From positions 45,001-109,000 of the forward strand of contig JAANYP010009692.1 in NCBI GenBank assembly GCA_020465985.1: 64,000 bases of DNA. The letters run 5' to 3'. Positions 23,280 through 35,234 of this stretch are shown in pieces. Made by a program: the position numbers and the translations under genes. Position 1 is the first letter of the stretch. Each line of letters starts with the position of its first letter. The notes below the pieces were generated by a model that saw only the letters and a program-made list of their open reading frames with translations, made no database searches and was not told the origin of the DNA. Origin of the DNA: Centrapalus pauciflorus (Eukaryota > Streptophyta > Magnoliopsida > Asterales > Asteraceae).

Positions 23280-24329
23280 TTAATATTATATAATGATTAT
23301 AACCGAGCAATGTGATATTTCTTCAATGATTTTATCATCATTATATATATACATATATTTATCAACTTGAATTGGCCAATGAAATTGTTTCTGCTTGCAA
23401 GTTTTGATTCGTTGACTTTATTTATTCTTTTTATTTTTTCCTTCGACTTCAGTTAAATTTTAAGAGACTGCCAAGTGAGGTTGACTTTTAAGTGTTTTTT
23501 AAAAAAATATTTTTCTTTAAAAGTTTCAAAGACCGACCTTTATTTCGTATTATTTTCAAATATACCCCTTTATTTTAGTAACATTTTATTTTTATTTTTT
23601 ACATGTCATATATATTATTGTAATACTTTCCTTATACATCTAGCTTAAATTTATGATTTTTCTTTTGGTATATGCCAAGTGATAATTCTTGCCAAAAAAA
23701 TTATAAGTATTTCCTTCAACACCTTCCGTGTAATGTTATTTTCCTTGGAGGACCTAATACACTCTTTTAATTTGATAATTTTTACTTTTTTATATTTAAT
23801 ACAAGTCGTGCATACAACGTTAACAAACGTACGGATGTTTGGAACAATCATTTGAGAATATTAGGTTGTGTTTAGTACTTTGATTACATGAAAATGTTAT
23901 GATTACTTTTTAATCTTTTATAAAAAAAGTTATGATTTTTTTAAATTGCTATAATTTACACGAAATATAATATATAATGTAGTTATTTATCATAATAACT
24001 TTACGTTAACTAGTGTTTTTTTATAATTTTCTATTTTCTGTTTTATTCAAAATACAGTGTATTTATCACCATTAATTTTTGCCTGTTGACTGGCAAATAT
24101 ATTGTGTTTTGTTGCTTAGGATTCTAACTTTACAAACAAATCCAGATTTGCATTTTAAAAATATTTTTAACTTTAAGTTTTTTATTTATTATTATTATTT
24201 CAGTCTGATTAACAATTAAGAAAAAGTTTATATCTAAAACCATGGTTATTAAGATCCCGATTTTCATATTAAATTCTTACGAATTTACGATCGTGATCAG
24301 CAAAAATGAGTTCATCCTCTCGTAGGTAG
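23280..24329. other. AT-rich intergenic DNA
   Basis: No gene recognised. The stretch at 23861-23885 (TTAGGTTGTGTTTAGTACTT) resembles a MITE end, but no partner was found. Confidence 0.3.
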
Positions 24330-24643
24330 AATCTTGTCTCATTTAGCCACTGAACTATTTTTTTTACATATTTAGTCATTAAACTTTAGTAGCGTTCTAT
24401 TTTGAGAAAAATAATTAAAAGTAATAGTTAAATGTGTACAAAATATAATAGTTTAGTAGCCAAATATGTACAAGATATGATAATTTAGTGGCAAAATGTG
24501 TACCAGTGGATAAACATGTACAAAAATAGTTTAGTGGCTAAATGTGCGCGTTAAAAAAATTTAGTGGCTAAATATGTAAAAATAATAATTTAATGGTTAA
24601 ATGAGACAAATCTGAAAGTTGAATGGTCAAAAATGACATTAAC
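24330..24643. mobile_element. Degraded MULE-type MITE
   Basis: Right end reads, inward, GGGTTAATGTCATTTTTGAC, close to the GGGTTAATAT terminus at 61097. Both sides carry inverted GTCTCATTTA(G/A)CCA(C/T)T and ACATATTTAG(C/T)CA segments, and TTTAGTGGCTAAATATGTA recurs with variation through the middle. The left terminus is lost. Confidence 0.5.
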
Positions 24644-25364
24644 CCATCTAAAAATTCATAATTCATGAGTATTAGATACAACTTTTATTACATGATGTGC
24701 AACTCTCATTTGCATATACATACTCTCATTAATGATCAATTCATTTAACTATCATTTGCTGTTGTCAAACTAAAGATTAATTATTTTAATATTTGGTTAC
24801 AAATAAATAATTTAATCCTTTGCATTTTTAATCAAACATTTTAGATTTTTTATAATAGTAAATTGTAAAACTCTTAATATGGTATTAAGTAATGACGTAT
24901 GCGGACGATGATAATAATGACAATATATTTTAATAAATCTAAAATGCTAATAAAATTTATATTTAGAGTCGTCTTACTAATACACACACCCTCCATAATA
25001 ATTTTTTACTAAGCACAAACATCTTTATCTCACATGATTTTTGTTAATGACGTGAGACATGCTAATTAAACTTAATCTTTTCTATCACATCAGGGGATAT
25101 AATATGTAATTTGCAATGAGGGTATGTGTTTAGAATCACCCTTATTTTGACACTGACATAAACATTTTATAAGTTTATTATAATTGTTACCACTAATAAA
25201 TAGTATTTTTATTATAGAAATTAACATCAATATATTTTAACATTAAAAAATTTAAATTACTAAGAAATTAATTATTTTATAGTTTATTTGTACCACTGGC
25301 ATAAACACATAATAAGTTTATTATAATTCTTAAAAGTATTTAATAATATTTTTGTTATAAATAT
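24644..25364. other. AT-rich intergenic DNA
   Basis: No gene. ATTTTATAAGTTTATTATAATT-like text is given twice (about 25165 and 25310), an old duplication of about 145 bp. Confidence 0.3.
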
Positions 25365-25521
25365 GATGCATGATTTTATGCACTTGGAATATATGAACGT
25401 GCGTAAATATTATATATTATCTTTGTAATATTAATTAAAACATATTTATGAAATAAAATTTAAAAAGTTATTCTTATGAGTGATACTTTGTGGTGCACAC
25501 TGCGCCGCATAATAAGTGGTA
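25365..25521. mobile_element. Family B element, copy B4 (right half only)
   Basis: Runs from GATGCATGATTTTATGCACT through AATATTAATTAAAACATATT to GCATAATAAGTGGTAC and then a short (CA)n/(TA)n. This matches the right half of B2/B3; the left half is missing. Confidence 0.5.
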
Positions 25522-25534
25522 CACACACACATAT

Positions 25535-25919
25535 ATGATTTTAGGATCAAACGAGAAGCTAAATATATTTTGAGAAGTGTGAGAAGCACTATGATTCATT
25601 TTTTATATATTGATTCACAAAATTTTAAATATATTAATGATGAATCATTACACAGATGATCTATAAATTTCACGTCCATTCACACATTCTAATTGCATGA
25701 AATCATGTATCACATATAAATGCACGTTCACATATATGCAAATTTATGTAAGTGTACGTTCACATCATTTTCTAGGAGTTAAGAGACGTGAATGTATGTG
25801 AAATTTACATATTATCTTCATAATGTTAATTAAAACATGTTCATGAAAAAAGATATACAAAAACTTTTTTTTAAATGGTACGTTCTGTTGTGCTGCATGT
25901 TGAGTGATACTTTCTCGAA

Positions 25920-25921
<2 letters not shown>
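25535..25921. mobile_element. Family B-related element, copy B5
   Basis: The right part (25655-25921) is family B sequence ending GAGTGATACTTTCTCGAACC directly before (TA)n. The left part (from 25540, AGGATCAAACGAGAAGC) differs from other B copies, so the unit is recombinant or belongs to a sister family with a different left end. Confidence 0.5.

Positions 25922-25973
<52 letters not shown>
25922..25973. repeat. (TA)n microsatellite
   Basis: About 50 bp of TA repeats between elements B5 and A3. Confidence 0.95.
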
Positions 25974-25975
<2 letters not shown>

Positions 25976-26179
25976 ATGGGTTCAATGGAGAACCTCTATG
26001 CATCGAAGAACCACAATGCATCGCTAGAAAATCGTAATGCATCACGTGAAAGTCAATGCATCACGCGAAAATTTGATAAATCACATGGAAATAATGATGC
26101 ATCACGCGGGAATTGTGATGCATTTGTGGTGATGCATGGAGGTTCTTCGATGCATATAGGTTTTCCATTGAACCTACCC
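25974..26179. mobile_element. Family A element, copy A3 (shortest, best-preserved termini)
   Basis: 206 bp between (TA)n tracts. Left terminus GGTTCAATGGAGAACCTC followed by TATGCATCGAAGAACC; the right end carries the inverted counterpart (GGTTCTTCGATGCATA and CCATTGAACC). Between them are seven AATGCATC(A/G)C units spaced about 20-22 bp. Frames crossing it are repeat translations. Confidence 0.7.
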
Positions 26180-26710
26180 ATATATATATACACACACATC
26201 AATTTCTCTCATGAGCGCAATTTGCCGAAAAAAAAAAAATCAAAATCAAAATTACAAACGAAATAAAAAAGAAGAGATATATTTAATTGTTTAAACAAAA
26301 GATCCAAGTAAGAGTCAACAATCAAGATTTGAAATTATATTAATTTAACTGAGACTATGAAAGGTGTTTCAATTCTTGTAATTTAATGTTTAAAAAATCG
26401 CTACCTACCAAATTAAAGGAACGTCTTAGGACAATATTTTGGACTTAAAGTTCAATCAAGGTTTCGCATACAAGATGACATTAGTTGATATCATACATAC
26501 ATAAATATACATAGTCGCAGACTTTGCATATGTGGTCACTGGTTGGACAGCTTATGTTATCCTATTGGTTCGATAATTTAAATGACTAGATTATTCGGGT
26601 CGGACCAACAAGCGAAAACTTAACATAGCAAAAACCAAAGTAAATATGAAATAAACAAATAGATTTACGTAAAATTATAATTAATTAAACAAGTTAGTTA
26701 AGTTAACAAC
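26180..26710. other. Intergenic DNA
   Basis: Begins with a short (TA)n(CA)n tract; no gene recognised. Confidence 0.3.
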
Positions 26711-26884
26711 TAAGGTGTTGTTCTTTTACATAAATGATAAGTGATTGAAAACTGATTGCAGTGTTGATTGATAAGTAATTGGTGCTTATTACTGAATACT
26801 GAATTAATAAGTTTGTTTCTTATGTATGCTGAATCTGTATTATATAAATAAATCTAATCATAAAACTAGAACACAATAATAATA

Positions 26885-27125
26885 AACTTATGTCAACTTT
26901 TTTTAATATATAAACATAAATAAATCTAAATAATCAAGTTTGTAAATATATATAAAATTTATTTCAACTTTCTTTGACGTATAAACAAGAAAAAAAATCT
27001 AAAAAATCAAGAATCTTTAACATATAAATATATATTTCAACTTTCTTTAATATATAAACTAGAAAATATTTAAAACATAAAAAATCTTTAACATATAAAC
27101 ATGGATTCAACTTTTATATATCATG
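26885..27125. repeat. Degenerate tandem repeat, unit about 60 bp
   Basis: The motif TTTCAACTTTCTTTAATATA with a following AATCTTTAACATATAAA recurs four times with drift. Confidence 0.45.
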
Positions 27126-27394
27126 GTCGGAGAGTAGATGGGTATAGTCAGATTGGAATTTTCTATTATAAATTTTCAAATTATACATCCAACTTGTTTA
27201 TAAATAGTCAGATATAAATATTTTAATAACACCAACATACTTTCAGTGTATTAACTATTACTTAAATTATATTTTAGTTATTTTTTAGCAAAAAAAATTA
27301 TTTACTATATTAACGTAATGAAATATGAATACAGATAAAAAGGTATAAATATTTTATCAAATTAAACATAAGATAAAATAATTCTTTAATAATT

Positions 27395-27958
<564 letters not shown>

Positions 27959-28092
27959 GTAAAATAAATAAATTATATATTCTAACGGGGATTATTTTAA
28001 TAAATAAGAATAAATATATTTTATAAAACAAATATATCTTAAAAAATAAAAATGTATAAATAATTTTATTAATTAAGGCAAGAGGAAGAAGA

Positions 28093-28595
28093 CACTACAA
28101 GAAAAGTGTCATTTAGTGACACACGCTTAAAGTGTTACTATATTTTACTTTTAGTGACACTTATGAAAAAATGTAGATATAGAACAATATTTTATACACA
28201 CTTTTTCTAAAGTAGTGACACAAAAATTTTGTCGCAAATTACTTGAGTCCTATACCCACATACATTTTTAGTCACTATATATCTATACTCACTTCATTTT
28301 TACCCACTCTTTTTGTTGTGTAGGTGAAAGATTTTGATACCTATAGTGACACTTTTTTGACAACAAAAAGAGTGTGTAAAAGTGGAGTGAGTATAGATTT
28401 ATAGTGACTAAAAATGTATTGGGTATAGGCCTCAAGTATTTTGTGACAAAATTTTTGTGTCGCTACTTTCGAAAGTGTAGTTAAAAGATTGTTCTATACC
28501 CACTCTTTTTCACAAGTGTCACTAAAAGTAAGATATAGTGACATTTTTTTGTGTCACTAAAAGCATGTGTCACTAAATGACACTTTGTTGTAGTG
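28093..28595. mobile_element. CACTA-type MITE, near-complete palindrome
   Basis: 503 bp with ends CACTACAAGAAAAGTGTCAT and its inverted counterpart ending TTTGTTGTAGTG. The 3-bp target duplication AGA is exact (28090-28092 and 28596-28598). The two halves are inverted copies over nearly the whole length, so a transcript would form a hairpin of about 240 bp. Noncoding. Confidence 0.9.
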
Positions 28596-28934
28596 AGAGT
28601 TGTTTTTAAATTTAGAATAAGTGACAATAAATGGGTAAAATATGTTGATTAAATAAGTGATGATTACCACTTATAACTTATGGAAAAATAACGTACTTAT
28701 TAGCCAAAATCACTTACCGAATAGGTGAAATAGTTAAATCAGCACTTATTATAGGAAAAAGAACACCCCGTAAGAAGTTACGTCTTATATACATTTTTTC
28801 TTAAAAAAAACATAAAGGAATGGTTAATAATTAGGATTGAGTTTGGTATTTGGTATATTGGGTATAAGAATAAAGATTAAACCTCTTAAATGTTTTGGGT
28901 TTTAATAAATATTTGGGTTTTGGGTTTTGTTAAA

Positions 28935-29240
28935 GAGTTTATTATGAAAAAAACCAACATGTTTTCGTGTTTTTTGCGTTTTCGTCCCTCCATGTTATTT
29001 TTTTCCATAAAAAACCTCAAGTTATTCTTTTCATATTGGTTTAGTGAAATTTGGACATTAGAACCCGGTTTTTCAGGTTTTTAAAACCCGGTTCACAAAT
29101 TACAACCGGGGTCTAATGTCCGAAATTTCACTAAACCAATAAGAAAAGAATAACTTGAGGTTTTTTATGGAAAAAATTAACATGGATGGACGAAAACGCA
29201 AAAAACGTGAAAACATGTTGATTTTTTTCATAATAAACCC
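28935..29240. mobile_element. MULE-type MITE
   Basis: 306-bp palindromic unit with ends GAGTTTATTATGAAAAAAAC and inverted GGGTTTATTATGAAAAAAAT. The exact 9-bp duplication TTTGTTAAA flanks it (28926-28934 and 29241-29249). Noncoding; an open frame over the left arm is an artefact of the inverted repeat. Confidence 0.85.
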
Positions 29241-29815
29241 TTTGTTAAATGGTTGAGTTTTAAAAATGTGTTTATTTTTATCTTTTTACTTATTAAGACA
29301 TTCAACTTTTAATTTATTTGTTTTGATTTAACGTTATAAAATTTTAAAATTAAGTAGTACATTTAAAAAAGATTTACCAATTGAATAATATATGTTGCAG
29401 ACTTACAAATCATCGGTTGTACAATTAAAAACAAAAAATATACATTACGTAACGAGATTATTGGAGAGGAGACCAGTCGCACGTGCCACCCCGACCACAC
29501 CTTCGGTCTGCCCATGAATATACGTATATGTAATATAAAGTTAGGTGTCTGTTGAGAACCGTTTTCACCGTAAAAGCCCCTAAAATACATAAATTTATAT
29601 AGAAAATGCACAACTTTTATAAAAAAAATTCACAAATACCATAAATTTTTTTTAAATAAATTTCATGTTAATTTTTTTTTTTTTTTTTGTATTTTCATAA
29701 ATTTTCATGTTTACATATTTGTGTATTTGTGAATTTTTCCTTGGTACGATAATTGATAATATATATAAAACCTTTTGTGAATACCTTATTTCATGTTAAA
29801 AAAATTCACAAATAC

Positions 29816-29905
<90 letters not shown>

Positions 29906-31216
29906 TTTGTGAATACTTTGTTCGTTGTGAACATTATGAACAATTACAAAATGACTTTAAATCCTATGAATCTTGTTATATATACTACTAAACACTTCTA
30001 TCAATCTATAATTATTGTTGGATACTATGAATTTATTTGAATCATGTGAATTTAAAGGATCTTAAAAATCTTGTTGAATCCTATAAATCTCATTACAACA
30101 CTGTTATGAACTTTTGAATGTTATCAATCTTGTTGTTGAACATTTCATAAACCCTTTAATTCATATAAATCTTGTTGCAAACAATTATTGGTGTGTGTGT
30201 GTGTAAATGTTTATATGTATTTTTTTTATTTGTTCACAACTAATAAATTGTTCACAAACGGATTTCAAATCAAATGGATTTCAACAAGTGAGATTTAAAG
30301 AAACAAATAAAATTTTTTAAAAACTAATTAATAAGGATTCTTTATCTGAATCATATACAAACCCTACAAAATCATAAATACGCCAATCTCATAAATAAAT
30401 TATGATAAACAATATTATAGAATCGTGAATAAGTCGATCCCCGTGATCAAACCAATAAATCTTACATAATCGTAAAAAACTGATAAATATTGTGTTTGAT
30501 TAAGGTTTTTGAAACAGAAGCAGTTATGAGGATAAAAGATAATTAGTCGATGGAGCAATTGTAAAGCAACCATGAAATCGAATATGAACAAATCGATGGA
30601 GCGACTGGAGGTGGATGAAATTTTAATCGATGAAACGCAGAGGATATATATGATGATCAATCAAATCGATTACAATATATTTGGATTAACATGACGATGA
30701 TGATGAACCGATAAATTGAAGCTTAAAAGGATGATGATAAAGAATCTATGATAAAGTGGCATAAGAGACAAATAAAACTTCCTTGATGATGAAAGAGATG
30801 TGAAATTGCACAAAAGAGAGATTTGAGAAGAAGAAAGAGAGAAATGATTTTCATTGAATTAAAGTTTATTCAATAGTTATTTAATGATAAAAGTAATACA
30901 ATAATAAGAAATACGGAAAAATGATACTAATCAGCAAATTAAATTAAGAAAATTTAATAAAGTCATTAAACCGAAATTTTTTTCAAAGTTCGAATGATTT
31001 TATCGATAATAATTTATACATATAAAGAAAATTGACCAGTCAAACAGATTGTCATTAAAAATGATTGGTTAAATCAGAAAAGTTGAAAGTTTAAGTGTTA
31101 AACTATTATAAAATAAAAAAGTCAATGTTTTGTACGGATTGAAAAAAATTGAGTAGTTAAACTAGGAAACGTGAAAGTTTGTATGATTTTTTTAATAATA
31201 ACCTTAATATTTTCTT
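29241..31216. other. Intergenic DNA with (TA)n and short degenerate repeats
   Basis: Contains (TA)n at 29818-29901. A sequence TATAAAACCTTTTGTGAATACC (29769) recurs as TATAAACTTTTGTGAATACT just after the tract, and AATCTTGTTG recurs at least four times between 29965 and 30180. No gene; short frames are not supported. Confidence 0.35.
29818..29901. repeat. (TA)n microsatellite
   Basis: About 84 bp of TA repeats. Confidence 0.95.
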
Positions 31217-31729
31217 GGGATAACCGTGTAAAAAACCCCTCAACTTGTAACTTGTGTGATTAAAACCCTAAATTATTTTTCGTTGCATTATAAACCCCGA
31301 ACTAACTAAAAGTTCGTAAATCATGGTTTTATCAATTGGTAACCAGTTGAAACCGGTTATTAATCATACGTGAACCGGTAAATAACTTACGTGGAATAAA
31401 TTTTAATTGTTGAAACTGGTTGCAAAGTATTACACACCATTTAAACCCCCGTTGATGATGTAATCTCGTTTAAAAATTACAATTAAAATTATCTACAAAG
31501 CTTTAAATGATGTGTAATACTTGACAACGGTTTCAACAATTAAAATTTATTTCACGTAGGTTATTTACCGGTCCATGTAGGATTAATAACCGATTTCAAC
31601 CGGTTACCGATTGATAAAACCTTGATGTACTGATTTTTAGTTAGTTCTGAGTTTTCTATACAATAAAAAATAGTTTGGGGTTTTAATCATAAAAAACTAA
31701 CAAGTTGATGTTTTCTTCGCAATTATCTC
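31217..31729. mobile_element. MULE-type MITE, copy 2
   Basis: Second copy of the element at 9486-10002, same orientation and internal text (CCGGTAAATAAC(C/T)TACGTGGAA, then AAATTTTAATTGTTGAA). The termini have drifted (GGGATAACCGTG), but the 9-bp duplication TATTTTCTT is exact (31208-31216 and 31730-31738). Confidence 0.85.
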
Positions 31730-32491
31730 TATTTTCTTTCATTGACTTTAAAAAATTTTTTATCAGAAGATGAAATAAAAAATTTAAATAAGATTAAATA
31801 TAATTGATTATTTATAAATGAATGAATTAATCAACATTAAAAGTATAAAAAATCTAAAAGTTACTGATGAATTTGATTAACATTGTTTTTTTTAGTAAAT
31901 TACATTTTTCGTCATTGACGTTTGATGGTTTATCCAGATTCAGTTCTTCAATCTTAATAAGCCAAATTTCATCCCTATTTTGCTAATTTTGTCCACTTTT
32001 AGTCCATCGTTCGTTAAACTTAACGACACAACCGTTAAATTTGTAAGAAAGACATTTTTACCCTTTTCACTATGACACTTTTAGTCTCTATGGTTTTATT
32101 ATTTACCCATTTATAGTCCAATATTTATTTTGTTTTATTTTATCTTTATAATTATATTATTTATAGATATACTTAATTATAAACACTAATTTTATTTATA
32201 AATATACTTATGTTTTAAAGATATTATTTACATTTACTATTGTACGTATTTTATTTAAATTTAACTTTTGTTTTAATTAAAATTTATATTTTCTTTACTA
32301 ATTTATTTAAAGTTTATATTCCTTATTAATTTTAATTTTTATAATATTATTGTTGACATTTATATATATAGTTTTTGTTAGTTGTGTTTATAAAATATAA
32401 TATCGTCGATATATTTCCTCTCCAATGTCAAGTATCTTCCAACCTAATCAATCATCGACACAAAAATTATATACATATGTGAATATGTCTT

Positions 32492-32492
<1 letters not shown>

Positions 32493-32588
<96 letters not shown>
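32493..32588. repeat. (TA)n-(TG)n compound microsatellite
   Basis: About 45 bp TA then about 50 bp TG; left border of element C2. Confidence 0.95.
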
Positions 32589-32590
<2 letters not shown>

Positions 32591-33010
32591 CCAGGTTCAA
32601 AAAAGTATCTCTCGAAATCAAGTGCACCCGAAGGTACCAACATTAAAAAACTTTTTTTAAATTTTTTTCTCATAATCGTGTTTAATTTAATGTTATACGC
32701 ATGATATATGAATTTCACATGCATTCAGACTTTCTGTGTCATTAAAAATTATGTGAATGCTCAATGCATATTTATATGAATGGTCATCCATGTGAATGGT
32801 CATTTCACACCATGTGAATGGTATGAATGACCATTCACATGATTTTGTTTTACCATTCACAAAATTTATGATGTTGCTTTTTTTTGAAAAAAAAGTTTTA
32901 TAATGTTGTCTTATACATGTTTATTTAAAAAAAAAATACATGTGAATGATCATTCACATTAGGGTACGCTGGAATCTAATAGGTACGCTGATGAACATGA
33001 TCCTATATAG
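32589..33010. mobile_element. Family C element, copy C2
   Basis: Inverted relative to C1: starts GAGCCAGGTTCAAAAAAGTA next to (TG)n and ends AGGTACGCTGATGAACATGA before a short TATATAGTATAAT. Contains the TGAATGGTCATTCACA palindromes and TCAAGTGCACCCGAAGGTAC. Closely similar to C1 over the whole length. Confidence 0.7.
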
Positions 33011-33212
33011 TATAATAATAAATAAAAATATGATAAAAAATCATTTTAGGATGTGCAGAAAAATCAAACCAAAACCAATAAACAAAACCGAATAACCAAA
33101 ACCGTAACTGAAATGGAAAAAGTCTATTTGGTTTTATTATTGGAAAAAATAAAAAAACCTAAACCGAAACAATATTTTCAGATATAAAATTCAGACTATA
33201 CTCACTTTTAGA

Positions 33213-33247
<35 letters not shown>

Positions 33248-33362
33248 TCCAAGACATATTCATATGTATATCATTTATGTGTCGATGATTGATTAAGTTG
33301 GAAGATACTTGAAGAAATAGTGACACTGGAGAGGAAAAATATTGACGATATTATCATAAACA

Positions 33363-33482
33363 CAACTAATAAAAATTACATATATTAATGTCAATAATAA
33401 TATTATAAAAATTAAAATTAATATGGAATTACATATATAAATGTCAATAATAATATTATAAAAATTAAAATTAATATGGAAT
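33363..33482. repeat. Tandem duplication of about 54 bp in the MULE right arm
   Basis: AATTACATATATTAATGTCA...AATTAATATGG occurs twice in succession with almost no change; the other MULE copy has it once. Confidence 0.7.
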
Positions 33483-33575
33483 TAAGATTAACTTTAAATA
33501 AATTAGTAAAGAAAATTTTAAGTAAAATAAAAGTAAATTTTTTAAATAAAGTACGAACAATAGTAAATGAAAAAT

Positions 33576-33885
33576 AAACACACGGCAATGTATGTAAAAC
33601 TAAATGCTATTTTTTCAGTTTTTTTCAAAACAATTTGTCATTTCATTTTATTGATTGTAAAATAATTTTTATGGTTGTGAAACATGGTCATGACTCATGG
33701 GGATGTTTATGAAGACACTAATTAACATCTAGCGTTTAATTCATAAATCACTAATAATTTCTAGTGATTTACTCCTTTATTTGATAAAAACGTACCACAT
33801 ACAAACCAATATATTAACAATATTCATAAATGTCATGATAAGAAAAAATTCGTCACAAAATTATAATTTTGATCATTTTTAAAAA
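33576..33885. other. Intergenic DNA
   Basis: AT-rich, nothing recognised. Confidence 0.3.
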
Positions 33886-34299
33886 TCTATAAATAATATA
33901 AAAGAGTAAAAATACTCATCGTGAAATTATGTGTCATCACCATGAGGTGAAACGTGTTATTTATGTTTTTTTAATAAATAAAAAATAATTTTTAAATTAT
34001 ATACATCCAAATTTAATGAAATCTATTTTAAGTTCAAATCAAATCCAATAAAAATCTAGTAATCCAATAACTGATTAATTATAATATAATAAAAATCTAG
34101 AAAATATTGACAAATAATTACTATTTATATACATATTTAAAGTTATAGAAAATTAAAAAGTCATGATAAATAATAATGTAATTATTATATACTTTTATTA
34201 TAAAAAATAATATTTTTATCTTTATCTTTTAGTTTATTATATTTTATATAAACAATAATATATTAAAAACATCCGCATGATACACGGGTAATAAACTAG
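33886..34299 (+). mobile_element. Nonautonomous Helitron
   Basis: Starts TCTATAAATAATATAAAAG after an A and ends ACACGGGTAATAAACTAG before a T, with a degraded hairpin (ATCCG...ACGGGT). 414 bp, noncoding. Its 3' end shows what the terminus at 22970 looked like before LTR insertion. Confidence 0.65.
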
Positions 34300-34956
34300 T
34301 AATATTAAAAAATACATTTTGAATTTCGAATGCATTAAAAAATAATGTACATAAACATTTCAATGCATGCTAAGGTTTGATTCCAATATTTTGTATGGCA
34401 TGATCATTTTGAATTTTGAGTTTAATTACAATCCATTAAACAATAAAAATATACATAAACACAATCATACTATTATAATTTTATTCACTTTTAAACAATG
34501 AAAATATACATAAACACAATCATAGTATTGAAACTTTATTCACTTTTAACACGATAAGAGAGAACGAACAAATTACAAGGACTTGAACATCATTCGTCGA
34601 TCACAAAATACTTTAGAATTTTGATTGAATTTGATAAATGACTTGGATATCCACCTGAAAAGCCTTTGCAAGAATATCTCCTGTGATATCTGGGTTTGAT
34701 CCAAACACAGCATTCACAATCGTAATGACACCAGGATTTTGACTACTCAATGCTGCTATTACAAAAGCATTTTCATTTCCAACATTTTTTTGAAAGTGGA
34801 TTAGACCTTCTGGGAATACAAAAACATCTCCTTTTTGGAGTACTTTCGTAATGAGTCGGTTTTCAGGGTTAGAGGTAACAAAGCCAACTAGAATGCTACC
34901 TTCAATGACAGTCAAGATTTCAGTAGCTCGAGGGTGTGTGTGTGGAGGGTTAATAC

Positions 34957-35158
34957 TGTTGGAATAAGTCAAAAGATCATCTCCAAAAATAAGTTCATCA
35001 ATACCAAGATTAGTGGCTTCAGTTTGGGGTGTTTATTTTGGAAGATTTTATTTCTTTATTTATCTTTGTATCCTTATAAATTGTCTCTTGATGTAATCGT
35101 TTGATTAAGAAAAAAGAGAGAAAGAATTATTAATCATCTTCTTTTACCAAGGCTAAGA
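34957..35158 (+). repeat. Copia 5' LTR
   Basis: 202 bp, TGTTGGAATAAG to CAAGGCTAAGA. Differs from the 3' LTR only in AGAAAGAATT versus AGAAATAATT. Confidence 0.95.
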
Positions 35159-35170
35159 TGGTATCAGAGC
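35159..35170 (+). promoter_or_regulatory. Copia primer binding site
   Basis: TGGTATCAGAGC, complementary to the 3' end of initiator tRNA-Met, immediately after the 5' LTR. Confidence 0.9.
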
Positions 35171-35234
35171 ATGGTTGGTGATTCTGGGAAATCAATTTGT
35201 TCTTCAAAATTTCTATCTTCTTTAAAGTCAAAGA

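Larger units (their letters stand above)
31893..33575. mobile_element. MULE, second copy, right end truncated
   Basis: The left arm (31893-32480) matches the left arm of the MULE at 5263-8104, and 33246-33575 matches its right arm but stops short of the outer 250 bp, so the right terminus and target duplication are lost. The centre holds (TA)n(TG)n, element C2 and a (CA)n tract. Confidence 0.65.

Noticed and set aside
35159..35170. A tRNA gene at the TGGTATCAGAGC sequence
   Set aside because: Only the 12-18 bases complementary to the tRNA 3' end are present, as expected for a primer binding site.
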